NCBI RefSeq assembly: GCF_021134715.1
Contig: NC_060026.1
Location: forward strand, 4,030,001 to 4,094,000
Source: Daphnia pulex
Lineage: Eukaryota > Arthropoda > Branchiopoda > Diplostraca > Daphniidae
Direction of reading: 5' to 3'
DNA length: 64,000 nt
Position numbers and translations under genes: made by a program. Position 1 is the stretch's first letter. Each line of letters opens with the position of its first letter. This document shows positions 1 to 26,100 of the stretch, one piece after another. The notes beneath the pieces were generated by a model. That model worked only from the letters and a program-made list of their open reading frames with translations, did no database searches and had not been told where the DNA came from.

Positions 1-1436
1 TGTTTTCTCTTTTCATTCGGCATTTTGATTTAATTTCATTCGTGAAAAAAAATGATAATGAACTCGGTTAAACACTCCCGATGATTCCCTAAAGAAAATT
101 AGAAAAAAAAATAAATACATATAAACAAAAATAATTCCATGGAAAATTAGGCAACTTCCAAATGGCATTTAAATATCATCGTCGAGAGCGGAAATCAGTG
201 CACAGGTAGTAGCAGGTTGATTGTTTGACGACCTAGCTCTCCTCCTCCTCCTCATCTCCCCTTATACTCTAACACTTCAGCTACTACAATACACACACAC
301 GAAAGAACCCGTCGCACATGCACATGTATAAAATAAAAAGAAACAAGAAAAACAAAAAGATAGTATAGCCCCGAGCGCCACAAAGTCGCTTTAATAACAA
401 TCAGCTAGTTGTTGTGTTGTTGGAGATGGAAAGAAAGAAACTCTTGTTATTGTATTATATAAAAAGTTCTAAAAAATTTAAAAGGGAACAAAGAACACAC
501 ATAGTTAAACCTCTTCTTCTTTTTTTAAAAATAATAATATAAAATCTACAACTTTGTGTGTGTTCTATATATTTATTATTTGAAAATATAAAATAATTTC
601 TAGAATGGGCCGGTTGATGCCCGCGGTTCACGGAGAACGTGTCAAATCGCGTTATATATACATTTATAAATATAACCTTATATATACATGTACATACCAG
701 CCAAGAGTGAAAGGTCCCCAAAATTATTTTTTCAAGGGCGTAAAAAGTCTATCGATTTGAAATATCAATAACGAATTTTTTGGTTTGGTTTCAAGTCTAT
801 AAGAAACCGGATTGATTTTTCTGTCGGGGGATGAAAGTAAAAGAAAAACAAAAACAAACGCGCACCGGTTTGGAATTGTTAATGAGTTTGACATTTTCTC
901 TTTTGGTATCTCCATTCGGAATGGAAAATAAGAAAAAAGAAGAGGATCAAACAATCCACAGATGGCCTCTGTTATCGTACGAAAAAGAGATTTCGAACAA
1001 GTTTTACCTATTATACCGCTTCAATGTCAAAAAATTACGAATCAAAATTCCATCGGGAAAAATTCAGAAATGCGAGACCCGCTAAAATATAGAAGTGGAA
1101 TATGGGCGAGCGTCAGTTGGCATTCACATAAAAATCTCAACCAAATTCTGATACATTTCCGCGTGTCCAGCAGCTGTAAATTCCCACCATCTATAAAAAT
1201 ATATATACATGTGTACCTGATGACGCTAATTGAGTTTGATCGTAATGAACTTGGATAATCACCAAGCTGCTGTATATTATTTGGGTTCTTTTAAAAGAAA
1301 AACCATCCAGGTCTAGATAGTACTACCTCTCTGCACACACGCAACATTCTTTTGAAGATAGCCACGAAAAAAGCTTCATCCGGATACGAAAAGTCTCTAG
1401 ATGATGTAATAGGCTAGACGAAAAAAACCAGGAGGT

Positions 1437-1466
1437 GAGAGACTGAGACTGAGACTGAGAGACTGG
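1437..1466. repeat. GAGACT-type short tandem repeat
   Basis: An imperfect hexamer repeat made of GAGACT units, about 30 bases, lies upstream of the first exon of the lowfat gene. It may be only a microsatellite; GA-rich tracts can also bind GAGA-type factors. Confidence 0.6.
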
Positions 1467-1684
1467 AGGGGCTTTATAGAAGGTGGGAGGAGCTTGAACG
1501 GAGGGAGGAGTTTGACAGAGTGTATCCACTTATATAGTCGAGTTGTAATCATCCCGCTCGTCATTGCAGCGTGCACTCTCGTCTGTACAACGACACCCAA
1601 AACTCTGTGCTCAATTTTTTGAATTTCCCGCCAGGTAAAACTCTCATTCAAACCAAACCCAATCGGATAAATACGAACAGAAAA

Positions 1685-1699
1685 ATGTCGCCCATGTGA
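1685..1699 (+). promoter_or_regulatory. short upstream ORF in lowfat exon 1a leader
   Basis: ATG TCG CCC ATG TGA, a four-residue uORF that ends 104 bases before the main ATG at 1804. It would matter only if the leader of exon 1a starts upstream of 1685, which the sequence does not settle. Confidence 0.35.
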
Positions 1700-1803
1700 A
1701 ATATTGAAATTCTACCCAAAAGAAATTAAAGTGTTTAGTGCAAAGTGTTTCAGTGATCAAATTGAATCAAAAGAATCATCAAAAGTTAGATATTTCAGTC
1801 GAC

Positions 1804-15582
<13,779 letters not shown>

Positions 15583-16087
15583 AGAACCAAACAGAAATTT
15601 TTTTAAATTCTTAATTCTCCAGCAAAGGACAACAAACAGCGCATCTTTATTACATAAAAAAATTATGACATTTTCTTGTTTAAAATCCCCTGCGTGATTG
15701 ATCGTGAATTGTGTGTGTGTATTTTCGCCCGCGGTTAAATATGTGTGGAAAAATCAACTTTTTTCTTGTGTCTCATCTCGTTCATTAGGCGCGTTCTAAT
15801 ATTATTTCGTATACTATTTTACACATAATTAACCCTCCTAATTTCTCTGTAATATTATTTTTTTTTCATCAATTTTTTTCTTCTTCCCGGTGTTTATATA
15901 ATTCTTTCCCGCATGCAAAAAAAAAGAAGAAACGAAAAATGATGGGCGATTTTATACAGCCGACAACGCCAGAAACATTCTTTATAGATTTTCAATTCTC
16001 CAGTGAAGTTACCACGACGAAATAATAACAAAAAAAGAAAAAAATGAAGAAAATCACGCAATGCATCCATCACGAAAAAATGCGCGA

Positions 16088-16093
16088 AATAAA
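16088..16093 (+). terminator. candidate polyadenylation signal of lowfat
   Basis: AATAAA about 500 bases after the lowfat stop codon. Other A-rich candidates exist nearby, so this is only the first canonical hexamer I noted. Confidence 0.3.
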
Positions 16094-17280
16094 ATCGGGG
16101 GATGAGAAAGAGAGAGATACGTAATCGGACATTTTTTTTTTCTTTTTGTTGCGTGTGTGTGTGTGTCTGTATCATATATTTTACATAGAAAACAAAAACA
16201 AAAAGACTTAGAAAAAAAAAAAAAAAAAATGAATTTTTAGGTGTGAAAATGCTGTGTCTGCTGTGTGTAACTTTTGCAAATTTCCAATGTGGTCCACAAT
16301 ATAATTTTTATACGTGCAGAGCTGATGCTTGAGAAATTTTAATAAATTAAAATCAGATCGTGATTTGATTGCGACGCCATCTCTCAGATGTGACCGGTAA
16401 TAAAAAATCACGAAAATAAAAAAATCAGCTCTAATTTTTTATTTGATTTAGCTGAATATATTTGGGCGTGGCAGAAACAAAAGAAATTTCTCACAAAAAA
16501 AAGTTCCCTGCCCATAATTCCCTCACTACTCAATTTGCGTGTTACTCCTAAAAAAAATTAAAAAATGATGACAAATTTGTATTATTTCCTCCGCAGCGCG
16601 CAAATGTTCATTACTCTGTTAATTGTATCGGTAGGGGAGTGCCCGATTTTTGATTAATGTTTTTTCTTCATTATTATTGGCCGTCGAAAAAGGGCGGCAT
16701 TTTTAAATATAAAGAAAAAAATTTTGTAAATTGTGATTCGAAAAAAACAAAAAATGAAAAGAAAATGTTTTTTTTTTTTAAAGGAACGCCAAATAATACA
16801 CAAAGCGGTGCGGCTGAATCGTCCGTCCAAGAAAAAAAAAACGATTTTCGTTTCTCTCGTCACGGTGTTTTTTTCTTTTATTCCATTCATTCAATTGCCA
16901 AGACATTTTAAAAAACCATTTCTTCACTTTAAGAACCTTTTGGGCCGTTATTTTCCGAATACGGAGGAAGGAAAAAAAAAGAGGACGGACAAGGGGGTTA
17001 AGGAGGTCCTCTCCAAACAGGTGCGGAGTGTGAAAAAGTCAAAAGTAGACAGAGCCCCAGTGAGATATGGAGCAATCAAATGCCCCTCTCTCTTTGACTT
17101 TTTGGAAAAAAAAATTTATTTCATTTTATTTTTTCCATTTTCACTCTCCCAAAAAACCCATTTCCATCAGGGGTGTAGTAAATTGTATTCTTGTTTCCTT
17201 TTCATCCCCACTTCTTTCTCCATCTGGTTGGCAGTCTAATTGCAGGTTATTATACCTGTCGAGGAAACTTCTTTAACTGG

Positions 17281-17308
17281 CAGCAGCAGCAGCAGCAGCA
17301 GCTGCTGC
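17281..17308. repeat. CAG / CTG trinucleotide run
   Basis: Seven to eight CAG units followed directly by CTG units, so the tract is partly self-complementary. It lies in intergenic DNA, not in a supported exon. Confidence 0.7.
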
Positions 17309-19052
17309 GGAGGATACGAATTCTTTTGAGGCTCTTCTTTCACACAATACCGCACCGACAATTAAAGAGAATTAGGACGGCGAAAGAAAGAAGATCCTAT
17401 ATTCAAGGAAAGAAAGAAAATTTTTATACACAAAAATTGTCTACTCAAATTCAATGACCTATTCAATTAATTTCAATTCAGAATTTAAAAAAAAAAACAA
17501 GAATTTCACGATGAAAAATAATAAAAACGGCCGGAATTTTTGTTTCTTTCTTTCTTCAAATATGGGGAATAATATTGTTAAAAAAAAGAATAAGGGACGG
17601 AACTGATGGCGATGACGGGCAAAAGTGGAGGAAAAATACGGTAGTAGCAGTCATCACGTGATGACGAGCCGATTCGGTTGGAATCAAATAAAAAGAAAAG
17701 AAAAAAAACAGCTCCTCTCGCCGGAATAAAATAATTTTAAAAAAGACGAAAAATCTTTCGGATAAAATCACCGGGTGGCAGTGAGCGGCATTCTTTGTCC
17801 ACAGCTTGACGACATTACGCGTCGAGTGTGAATTCTCTTAACGAAAAGCCAAAAAGAAAAAAAGAAATTTATATATAACATTATATTATTATTTGATTTT
17901 TATTATATGATAGCTTTTTTGTGTGTGTGTCTCTGGACAATGTCACTGCATATAAAATGGCGGTCATCACACACAGAGGTCCGCCGTCTATTGAACACCG
18001 GAAGAAATATATATATAATAGCCATTTGGCAATTTCAAGAGAGAAAGAAAGAAAGAAAGAAAATATGCGATCGTCTATTTAGTTCTTTCGGCTTCATCAG
18101 CCTTTTTCTTTAAGAGTCTTTTCTCCTTCTTTTGTAGGAAATGATTATACCACATTGCCGGTTGTTATAATCCCTCCAGGTAAAGAATATCTGACTTTGG
18201 TTGATCGTTAACTCGCGCAAAAAAAAGAAAAAAAAGGGATGGAGGGTTCGTCACGGAATAATCAACCGGCCATTTGTAATCGGGACGGCCGTCAGGCAGT
18301 AGAGTTGGCTCATTATTTTTCGCTCGCGTTCCTCCATCATGTGCCTGCCTGCTGCTTTTTCGTGCTGTATATTATATGCCTGGCTGCGATAATTAGAATT
18401 CGAATCAACGCAAAAAATCTCAGCAACCGTAAAAGGGCAGCACACATTTTGTAGACGGAAAAGATGAGGGCCGCGCTCTAAAAAGAAAGAAACACATGGA
18501 CGATTATTTATATGATGGCGTGATGAAACTTCATTTCAGTATACCACTTCTTATACCGAGACCACTGATGGAGTGTATAGATGCTGTAGAGACTCTCTCT
18601 CGGTCGTGAGTCAGATATGTAGGTCATCGACTCAAACATTTTTCGTTTCGCCCGCGGGATTAAAAAAAAAATAGTACGTATAATCTGCCAGCTTTGGCCG
18701 CGCTCTCAACAGTTGCCAAGGGACTACTAAATGCTTGCCCAACGGGGAATGCGGAAATCTGCGTTGATAGCCTGCGCATTCTTTAACCAATATAACATTC
18801 CACGTTAAATCGCAGCTTTCTTCGTTTCATTGCTGTTTAGCCATGATTAGATTCTTTCTTTCGACTTTTTCAAATGACTATCTTGTTTTTACAGTTCCAC
18901 TATTTGCATTACTTGCAAGGCTTCATTAATCTAATGGGTAGATAATACAATAGCCATGGTTATCTCTGTCTGAAGTGATGTTGCATAATAAAATTGTTTT
19001 TTGTCTTTTTAGAATAAAGTGAACGATCAATTTGTAAACCCAACTTCTAACT

Positions 19053-19058
19053 TTTATT
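19053..19058 (-). terminator. polyadenylation signal of SCP-x/SCP-2
   Basis: TTTATT on the plus strand reads AATAAA on the minus strand, about 107 bases beyond the SCP-x stop codon. Confidence 0.55.
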
Positions 19059-19164
19059 CAGAAAAGATGTAAACCAATATACCCTATCATATATAAACAT
19101 ATATCATCAACTTTTCTGTAACAGCAGTAGATATAAATGATGTGCTGGCTCGAAGGGCTGCCTC

Positions 19165-19689
19165 CTACAATTTCGCCTTCAATGGCTGGGCGTTCTTGGT
19201 CAACTCTTGCAATTTCATGGCAAGGCCCATGTTTCCTTGCACTTTAAGGCGTCCCTGAAAGTAAGCTTGTTGAGCAGCCAATTTACCGGCAAGCATTTGA
19301 GTCAAATCATCATCCTTCATGCTGATGGTAACATCTCCCTTGTCACCTGTGACGAAGAAGAAAGAAATAATGCAAAAACCCCATGTGTGGAATGCGTGAA
19401 AACTGTTTTACCATCTTTAGCGATCCTAACGGAACCGCCGTTATTCTTCGCATCGACAACCCATGAACCTTGGGCACCGCCATCTCCTGCCACCTTGAAG
19501 AGGAACACGCCTCCCACCTTCTTGGTTAGTTCGGCTCCACTCTGGGCCAAGGCATTTTGCATCAGCTCGAAAACATCGGACGACTTGAAGCCTTCAATAC
19601 GAACACTTTCGGATGCCTAAAACAATATCAAATTCAATTAATAATTCATCAAATTTAAGAGGGCCATTTCTTACGTCTTGCACTGTCAT
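19165..19689 (-). CDS. possible stand-alone SCP-2 from an internal start
   Basis: The tiny exon contains ATG ACA GTG CAA GAC followed by the donor GTAAGA, and joins GCA TCC GAA in frame. Translation from this ATG (19687-19689) would give a roughly 134-residue SCP-2 protein (exons 19675-19689, 19412-19616, 19165-19346) with its PTS1 ending AKL. In vertebrates the SCP2 gene has a second promoter that makes such a short form; use of one here is an inference. The DNA just upstream (19701-19876) would have to act as the promoter or as an intron of the long form. Confidence 0.45.
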
Positions 19690-21584
19690 TTTTTTTATGG
19701 CTAGAAAGCTGATAAACAAAGCGACGTTGCCATCCAAACTTTTCTACGAGCTATTGCGTTTCTAGCGCATGGACTTTGTACTCATTTTATGCTAATTCAA
19801 TTAATAATGTAAAAAAAAAACTTCTGTCTGAATAATGAGCATCGTGGAAGACGAAGAAAAGAAACCAAATTCCAACCAACCTTTGGTTCAACGGCCATTT
19901 TGTATAAAGCGACGACGACTGCTCCACCGAGACCGATGTTGTGTTGAAGTGCAAGTTTGCAATTGGGCACCTGTCTCTTGTCCGCCTCGCCTCGAAGCTG
20001 CCACGTAAGCTCAGCGCACTGAGCTAAGCCTGGAGGTGTTATGATAGTAAGAGATATCAATCATGTTTGTCAACAACCAAATGAGATGCGCAGCACGATA
20101 AGGGGCGGTTTATAAAATGACAAGGTTCAAGGACCATCGCTAGTGCACAGTCAGCATGAAAAAACGAACTAAGGAATATTTGGATAAACCCAAAAGTTAT
20201 TTATGTTTACCCGTTGCTCCTAAAGGATGGCCTTTGGATATGAGACCACCGCTCGGATTCACTACGTACTTGCCACCGTAAGTGTTATCGCCCCTGTCGA
20301 TCATTTCGCCCGCTTTGCCTTCGGGACATAATCCCAACGCTTCGTAAGTTATGAGCTCGTTGGCGCTGAAGCAATCGTGCAATTCAACCACTTGGACGTC
20401 GGTTGGTTTCACACCGGTTTTGGCGAACAGCTTTTCAGCAGCCATTTTCGTCATGTCGTAGCCCACCTGAATGAAAAATGTTGATTTACTATTCTATGAC
20501 AGAATGACAGCAAACGATGCATACCAGCTTCATGCTGCTGTTCTCAAAAGTGGAGCTGAGATCAGTGGTCATTTCCATTCCAAGAATCTCAACAGCTCGA
20601 TCAAGGAGACCGTGTTTAGCGGCGAAAGCTTCGGATACTATGATGGCCGCAGCTGATCCATCTGAAGTAGGGCAACACTGAAGTTTAGTCAATGGGCCGT
20701 ACACTGGTGGAGAAGCCAGGATCTGTTCCAGTGTGTATTCATCCCGGAATTGAGATTTCCTGTTATTATGAACGAGCATTTGTTATTTTCGGTGTAATAC
20801 TTGAAATATTTAAACACTTACGGATTGTTGACTGAATGTTTGTGATTCTTCCACGCGATTTTGGCCATATGGACTTCCTTGGAACCATATTTTTTCATGT
20901 GTTCCAGTCCAGCGGCGCCAAACAATTGAGCAGCAATCGGAGCAGGTTCGATACCAACGTTCTCAGCCAAAGCTCCGACGTGACGATCCATTGGATTAAC
21001 GCGATCATCATATCCCTACAAAATAAATAACAATCATGTCTAGTCTGAAAAGTTTAGACTAAACACACACCTTTCCAGTAAGAGATCCCCTCTTCATTTT
21101 TTCAAATCCTACTGCGAGGACACATTCAGCAACACCACCAGCCACAAGTTGCTGGGCCAACAGCAAGGCAGATGATCCAGTTGAGCAATTGTTATTGACA
21201 TTGTAGATTGGGATGCCATTCATTCCCAAAGGATACAAAGCTCTCTGTCCACAGCATGATTCACCTATGATACAAAATCTTTTTAAAACTTTCTGAAGCA
21301 CTATGTGTAAATTATTAAATTAAACAGTTTATCTTACCATCGACAAATCCTACTACAGCCTGTTGGATTTGCTTGTAATCTACTTTTCCATCTTTAAGGG
21401 CATTCGTAACTGCTTCAGCAACCATGTCTGGGTAATCAAAGTCTGAACGTCTACCGGGTTTCTCAAACTAAAAGAAAACATTAAAGCGATTAGTAAATTA
21501 CGGATCATCGTGGAAAATTTGTTTGAATACCTTGGTCATACCAACACCAACAACGAGAACCTTCCTCAACATGTTATTAGCCAT
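19165..21584 (-). CDS. Scpx: sterol carrier protein x (3-ketoacyl-CoA thiolase fused to SCP-2 domain)
   Basis: Minus-strand exons: 21531-21584, 21338-21467, 21071-21264, 20822-21015, 20525-20759, 20211-20466, 19877-20029, 19675-19700, 19412-19616, 19165-19346 (542 codons plus stop). SCP-x is a peroxisomal thiolase for branched-chain 3-ketoacyl-CoA and bile-acid-type side chains, joined to a lipid-transfer domain. Seen here: the nucleophile Cys88 in [13 protein letters not shown], the motif VVELHDCF with His299, and GHPLGATG with His349, as in thiolases. The C-terminal ~125 residues match SCP-2 ([20 protein letters not shown]). The last three residues are AKL, the usual peroxisomal PTS1 signal. 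The total length is close to vertebrate SCP-x. Two donors (19877 or 19881 end) are possible for the seventh exon; only the 19877 choice keeps the frame into the tiny exon 19675-19700. Confidence 0.9.
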
Positions 21585-23110
21585 TTTGATTGAATTTGGG
21601 CAAACGCGTAATAGTGCAACAATGATGCTTGGGGACTCTTTGAAGAATGAACAATTGAACGAATGTTATCGTCGAAGGTAAAGAGACAAGACTAAATGTC
21701 ATGAATGACATAACAAGTAAACAAATATTTTATCTTTTGAGTTCAAAGTTTACTACGCGACCGCTAGGTGTCTCGTTTTTCCACGCATCTGGACAAAAAT
21801 TCAATTTCTTTGCATATAAAAATATTTTATCAACTAAATTAAACTGGAATATGAAATGAGCAAAGTGTTGCTAATTAGCATATGCATTTGAAAGGCACGG
21901 AACCATTTTCGTTTCTTTGCTAGAAAGAGTGAAAAAAGAGGTAAAAAGTGCCATAAGGTTACTGTTTAGTAGCCGACGCCATCGAGAATACACAAAAAAA
22001 AGTTTACAGAGGTTTGTGGTGCACTGATGGCGAAATTTGGCGCGTCCGAATCAACTTTACACCTGAAAAGACCTATTTATTGATCCTAGTTTGATGGTTG
22101 TTTAGTAAGAAGTTTTCAAAGTGATACGAAACATTTCCATCAGTGTCTAAATCAAAAGAAGACCAAAAGTGCTTGCGTGTGCTTCACCCGACCGTTTGTG
22201 TACGTAGATATTTCTGTGTGTATGCCCTTTGACACATCAAACTCAGCGATACTTTTACGCATTCAAGGGCTGTTTTTGGATTCCTTCTTTATCGACTGTG
22301 CTGTATGTTCAGTTTTGATATCAAACCAATGTGGCTAGAATATGCAGATTTATATTACATCAGATGCTATTGTATTGGTTCTCCCTGGGATGCCCGTCTA
22401 GGCCGCCATTTGTAGACGCGGCGGGATTTGAGTGAAACTCCCAGTTTGATCCGTTTTTTTTTCACCGATTTCTGTCAATACTTTGAAACATCTATCACTC
22501 CTATTTCCTCGTTATTTTGATTCCTTATTTGACCAAATTCTTTCCTTATTCGGCAAGGAATGTTGTTGGGTTTTATGACAGATAGGTAATTAGGGGGATG
22601 TAAATCATACCGTCCAGTCTAGGGGGCTGTACTGTTTGAAAAAGGGCTTCGACTGTTTGTAGCCGTCAGATGACTCTCCCAACGCCGCTTTATTTATTCT
22701 CTGATGTCTATTAGAATTTGTCTCAATATTCCAAAACACAAAGCCCAAAAACAGAATCGTCTGGGACGTAAATAGATTGAATCTATTTATTCCGTTTTCG
22801 CGAGTAAACAGTACTCTAAGCTAGATCAAGGTTAAATTTGCATTTTTAAACAAATAATCGTCACCTGTAGCCGGTATTTTTGGACTCATTGACCTCGTCT
22901 GATGTGTTCGTGATGTTTACAGTGTTCTTGTAACCTCTAATTACTACCTGCCATTTATTTGTCTTCTTCATTACAATTAATCTTTAACCTGTTTTTCTTT
23001 TTCAGTCTGGATGTTGCCATGTGAGCAGTGTCAGAGATCAAGTGGATATAGGTAAAGGAGTAGGTTGTTGATCCTCAACTTTACCAACAGTGGGGAAGGG
23101 GTCTTTCACG
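21585..23110. other. divergent region between SCP-x and Nipped-B
   Basis: Head-to-head spacing of 1.5 kb. No coding exon is visible. The last part, 23006-23110, follows a strong acceptor (TTTTTCTTTTTCAG) and is the 5' UTR part of the first coding exon of Nipped-B, so at least one upstream non-coding exon is expected in this stretch. A GCCGCCATTT sequence near 22,400 resembles a YY1/Pho-type site; this is weak evidence. Confidence 0.55.
23011..23055 (+). promoter_or_regulatory. upstream ORF in Nipped-B leader
   Basis: A 14-residue ORF (ATG at 23011, TAA ending 23055) lies in the leader just downstream of the acceptor at 23005 and ends 55 bases before the main ATG at 23111. Confidence 0.4.
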
Positions 23111-26100
23111 ATGAATGGCGAAATCCCTACAATCCCCATTATCAGCCTGGCTGGCATTGCAAGTCTCAGCGACTGTAAGTTTTGTCTACTCATAAATTTC
23201 TTGTTTGTTCTGAATCATTACAACTCCCTATCTCCTATCAGTGCTACCTGAGATGCCATTGCCGGTGCCCCTGGCTTCCACACAAGCCAGTCGTTCATTA
23301 CTTTTCCATCCAAGAGTCGCTGAGGAAGCTCACAGACTCCTGTCTACTCATGATGATGCCTTGGCAGCTCAACTTCAACATGCACTCACCACGACCTCTT
23401 ATAATCCCCAGCACATAATTCTAAGGTACTTTCCACTTCATACAGCATATTTGTCTTCATTTCTTTAATTCATCGACAAATTCTGTTACACATCCAGAGA
23501 TCAACGCTATGAGAATTTCAATCACCCAGAACTCTCACAACCCCAACCTGAGTTACTGAGTGCAATACTGCAGCGAAACCCACACGTCTTTCGTCAGCAG
23601 CAGCAACAACAACATCCACAGCCATGGAACAGCAATCAGAGTACTGCGCATCCCCATCAGCAGCAGCAGCAGCAAGCCGTGTACAATTCTCAGCAGCAAA
23701 TTGGTTATGCATCACCTGCCACTCATGTTGGGGCTTATACACCAAGTGGCAATTCTGTTCAGGTAGAACCAAAGAATTCTTCTGCCACAAGTAGATGTTT
23801 TTACATTTCATTTTTCATAGGGATATGCTCCTCAGCAAAGTCCTGCTCCAGGATTGCCCGCGCAAGCCGCCATGAATTACGTTCCACAGGGGAGTCCATA
23901 TTCCACGCAGACGAAGCTTTTGGCTGCGCAAAACAATGTATATCCTCAGCAGCCACAACAAGAGAACTACAATAGCCCAAGCTGGGGGTATGAAAAACCC
24001 GTTCATACTCCAGTACCAGCCCAGCAGCATTACCAGCAACAACAATCCCAGCAGCATTATCCACAACATCTTCCTCAACAACCGCAGCCAACACACCCTG
24101 CCATGCCTCTTGTAGAGCCGCAACAGCCACAACAACATAATCAGCAACAGCAAATTCATCCGCAGCAAATCCAACAGCAGCCTCTGACACAGCATCCAGT
24201 TCCACAACAGGCTGCACAACCCCAGTTGCCGGTATACAACCACCAAGAGTTCCCCAACGAGATAGCTTCAACGCATTCACACGAAAGAAAAGAAACTGAA
24301 AAATCTACGTTCCAACCCCAACCCATCGTACCTCAGCAGACAGCGAATAGCCAACCGTTCACCGCGTCCGTTAAATCGGAGCCCATCGCTACGTCGTCCA
24401 TGAATAATTCCTCACAACAAAATAATCGGTACGTAATTTCATATAATCCTTGGTGGTCTTGTACCTTGTATTAATCATCTTGTTCCATCAGGATGTCCAG
24501 GAATCATAGTAGTGGGCGGCCGTCCTATAAAGAAGACTCGGATTCTGACGGTGGAGGACGTGGCAAAGGAAGTGTAGTTGTGAAACCAGTGGAACCAGTG
24601 AAGGAACAAAAGCCAATTGTAGAGGAGAGTAAACCCAAAGTGAAAGTGCGGAAAGAAGACAAAGACAGAGAGACTCCTCGTAAAAGAAAATCCACCGGCG
24701 GTGAGGTGACGACACCGACCAACGATGAAGTGGCACCGGCTCCAAAGAAAAAACTGAAAAGACTGGAGCGAAAGATCGTCCATGACGAAGGCAAATTGAA
24801 CGCGGAAGAACTCATGGAGACAAATACGTTTCAAAGATTTACGCGCTTAGTCGAACACATTTTCGATGCTACGGAAGATGCTGATCTGAATGCCCCGGCT
24901 GATCTGGATAACGACACGGATATACCTCAGGAGGCCATGATTCCCAAACAGCAACTCCACGATTTGTGTGCAGAAGCAGCTAAATTAAAGGTATATTTTT
25001 ATTTTTATTTTCTAGCCGAAAGCATGGTTTTAAACGTTTGTTTTTCGGAATTGTAATCTCATTTCTTTCTTAGTCAATGGGTGCCATGTCAGCTGTTCCT
25101 CCCGAGAGACTTGTTCGGTTACTCAATCTGCTCGAAAAGAACATACGTGATGGAGCCAAAATTTCCCTTCTCGGTATATTATCGCAAAGTTTATTTATTG
25201 AGTTCCAGTTTCATAACATGCGCCTGTCGAAATTACAGGGGATCCGGATGAAGATGAAGAGGAGAGCAAATTGTGGACGGAATTGTCTTCTGAGCGTGTA
25301 CTCCGAGCTGTAGAGGCGGCGCTGGCAGCCCTTCATATCCTTACAGCGCAAAACATGCCCAAGCGAGCCTACCTCGAAGAAGTCATTGAGAGAATTGTTC
25401 AGCTGGCCAGGTTCCAGTTGCAGCATTCGATCTATCCGGCATACGATCCAGTTTACCGGACCGAGTCCAAAAAGGATGTCTTGATTTCAGGTATATTTTG
25501 ATTGATTGATTCACAGACGCACGAAATCTAACATCGCTTCATTGCGCTTTACAGGCGGAAGTTCAAAGAAGAAAAGGGCCCACGTACGAGAAGTGCGGGA
25601 CAAAACTGTTCTATTAGTCTATCATAAAATGGTGGGCCTAGTCGGTTTGATGGCTGAATTGTTGGCAGTCCAGACGTTAACGGATACAGCTGTACTCCAC
25701 CTTTCAACCGTAGGTGTTGCACCGTTCTTCGTCGAAAATATTCCAGAATTGCAGTTGTCCGCTTTGAGGTATAAATTTGTGATTTTTAATGGAGTCATTT
25801 TCAGCGATTGTTAATGTTTTTTTTATTTGTTTGTTTGTTTTCGTGCCGGATATAGATTAGTGACGACGATCTTCAGTCGCTATGAAAAGCATAGACGATT
25901 GTTGCTCGACGATATCCTAGCTTCCATCGCACGCCTGCCCTCCTCTAAACGAGGACTTCGCACTTTCCGCCTTAGCGCCGAACAGCACATACAGATGCTC
26001 ACCGCCTTAGTCCTTCAGCTCATACAATGTGTCCTATGCCTCCCAGAGAAGCTAGGGGCTCCTCCGGGAACAACCGTTTCGGCTGAGGACGTGGATAGCT

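Larger units (their letters stand above)
1..1803. other. upstream region and 5' UTR of the LIX1L/lowfat gene
   Basis: No convincing coding exon is visible. The stretch is AT-rich with homopolymer runs, a CT-rich tract near 238-256 and an imperfect GAGACT repeat at 1437-1466. The last 100 bases before the ATG at 1804 look like 5' UTR. A five-codon upstream ORF (ATG at 1685, TGA ending at 1699) precedes the main start. Confidence 0.5.
15583..19164. other. lowfat 3' UTR and intergenic region
   Basis: The stop codon of lowfat is at 15580-15582. A canonical AATAAA is seen at 16088-16093, among other A-rich sequences, so the 3' end is uncertain. The rest is AT-rich, with a CAG run at 17281-17303 followed by CTG units. 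I see no gene here. On the minus strand the terminator side of SCP-x enters from about 19,050. Confidence 0.55.

Noticed and set aside
16733-17239. 168-codon plus-strand ORF in the intergenic region
   Set aside because: Lys/Phe-rich translation of poly-A/poly-T DNA, no domain and no plausible splice context.
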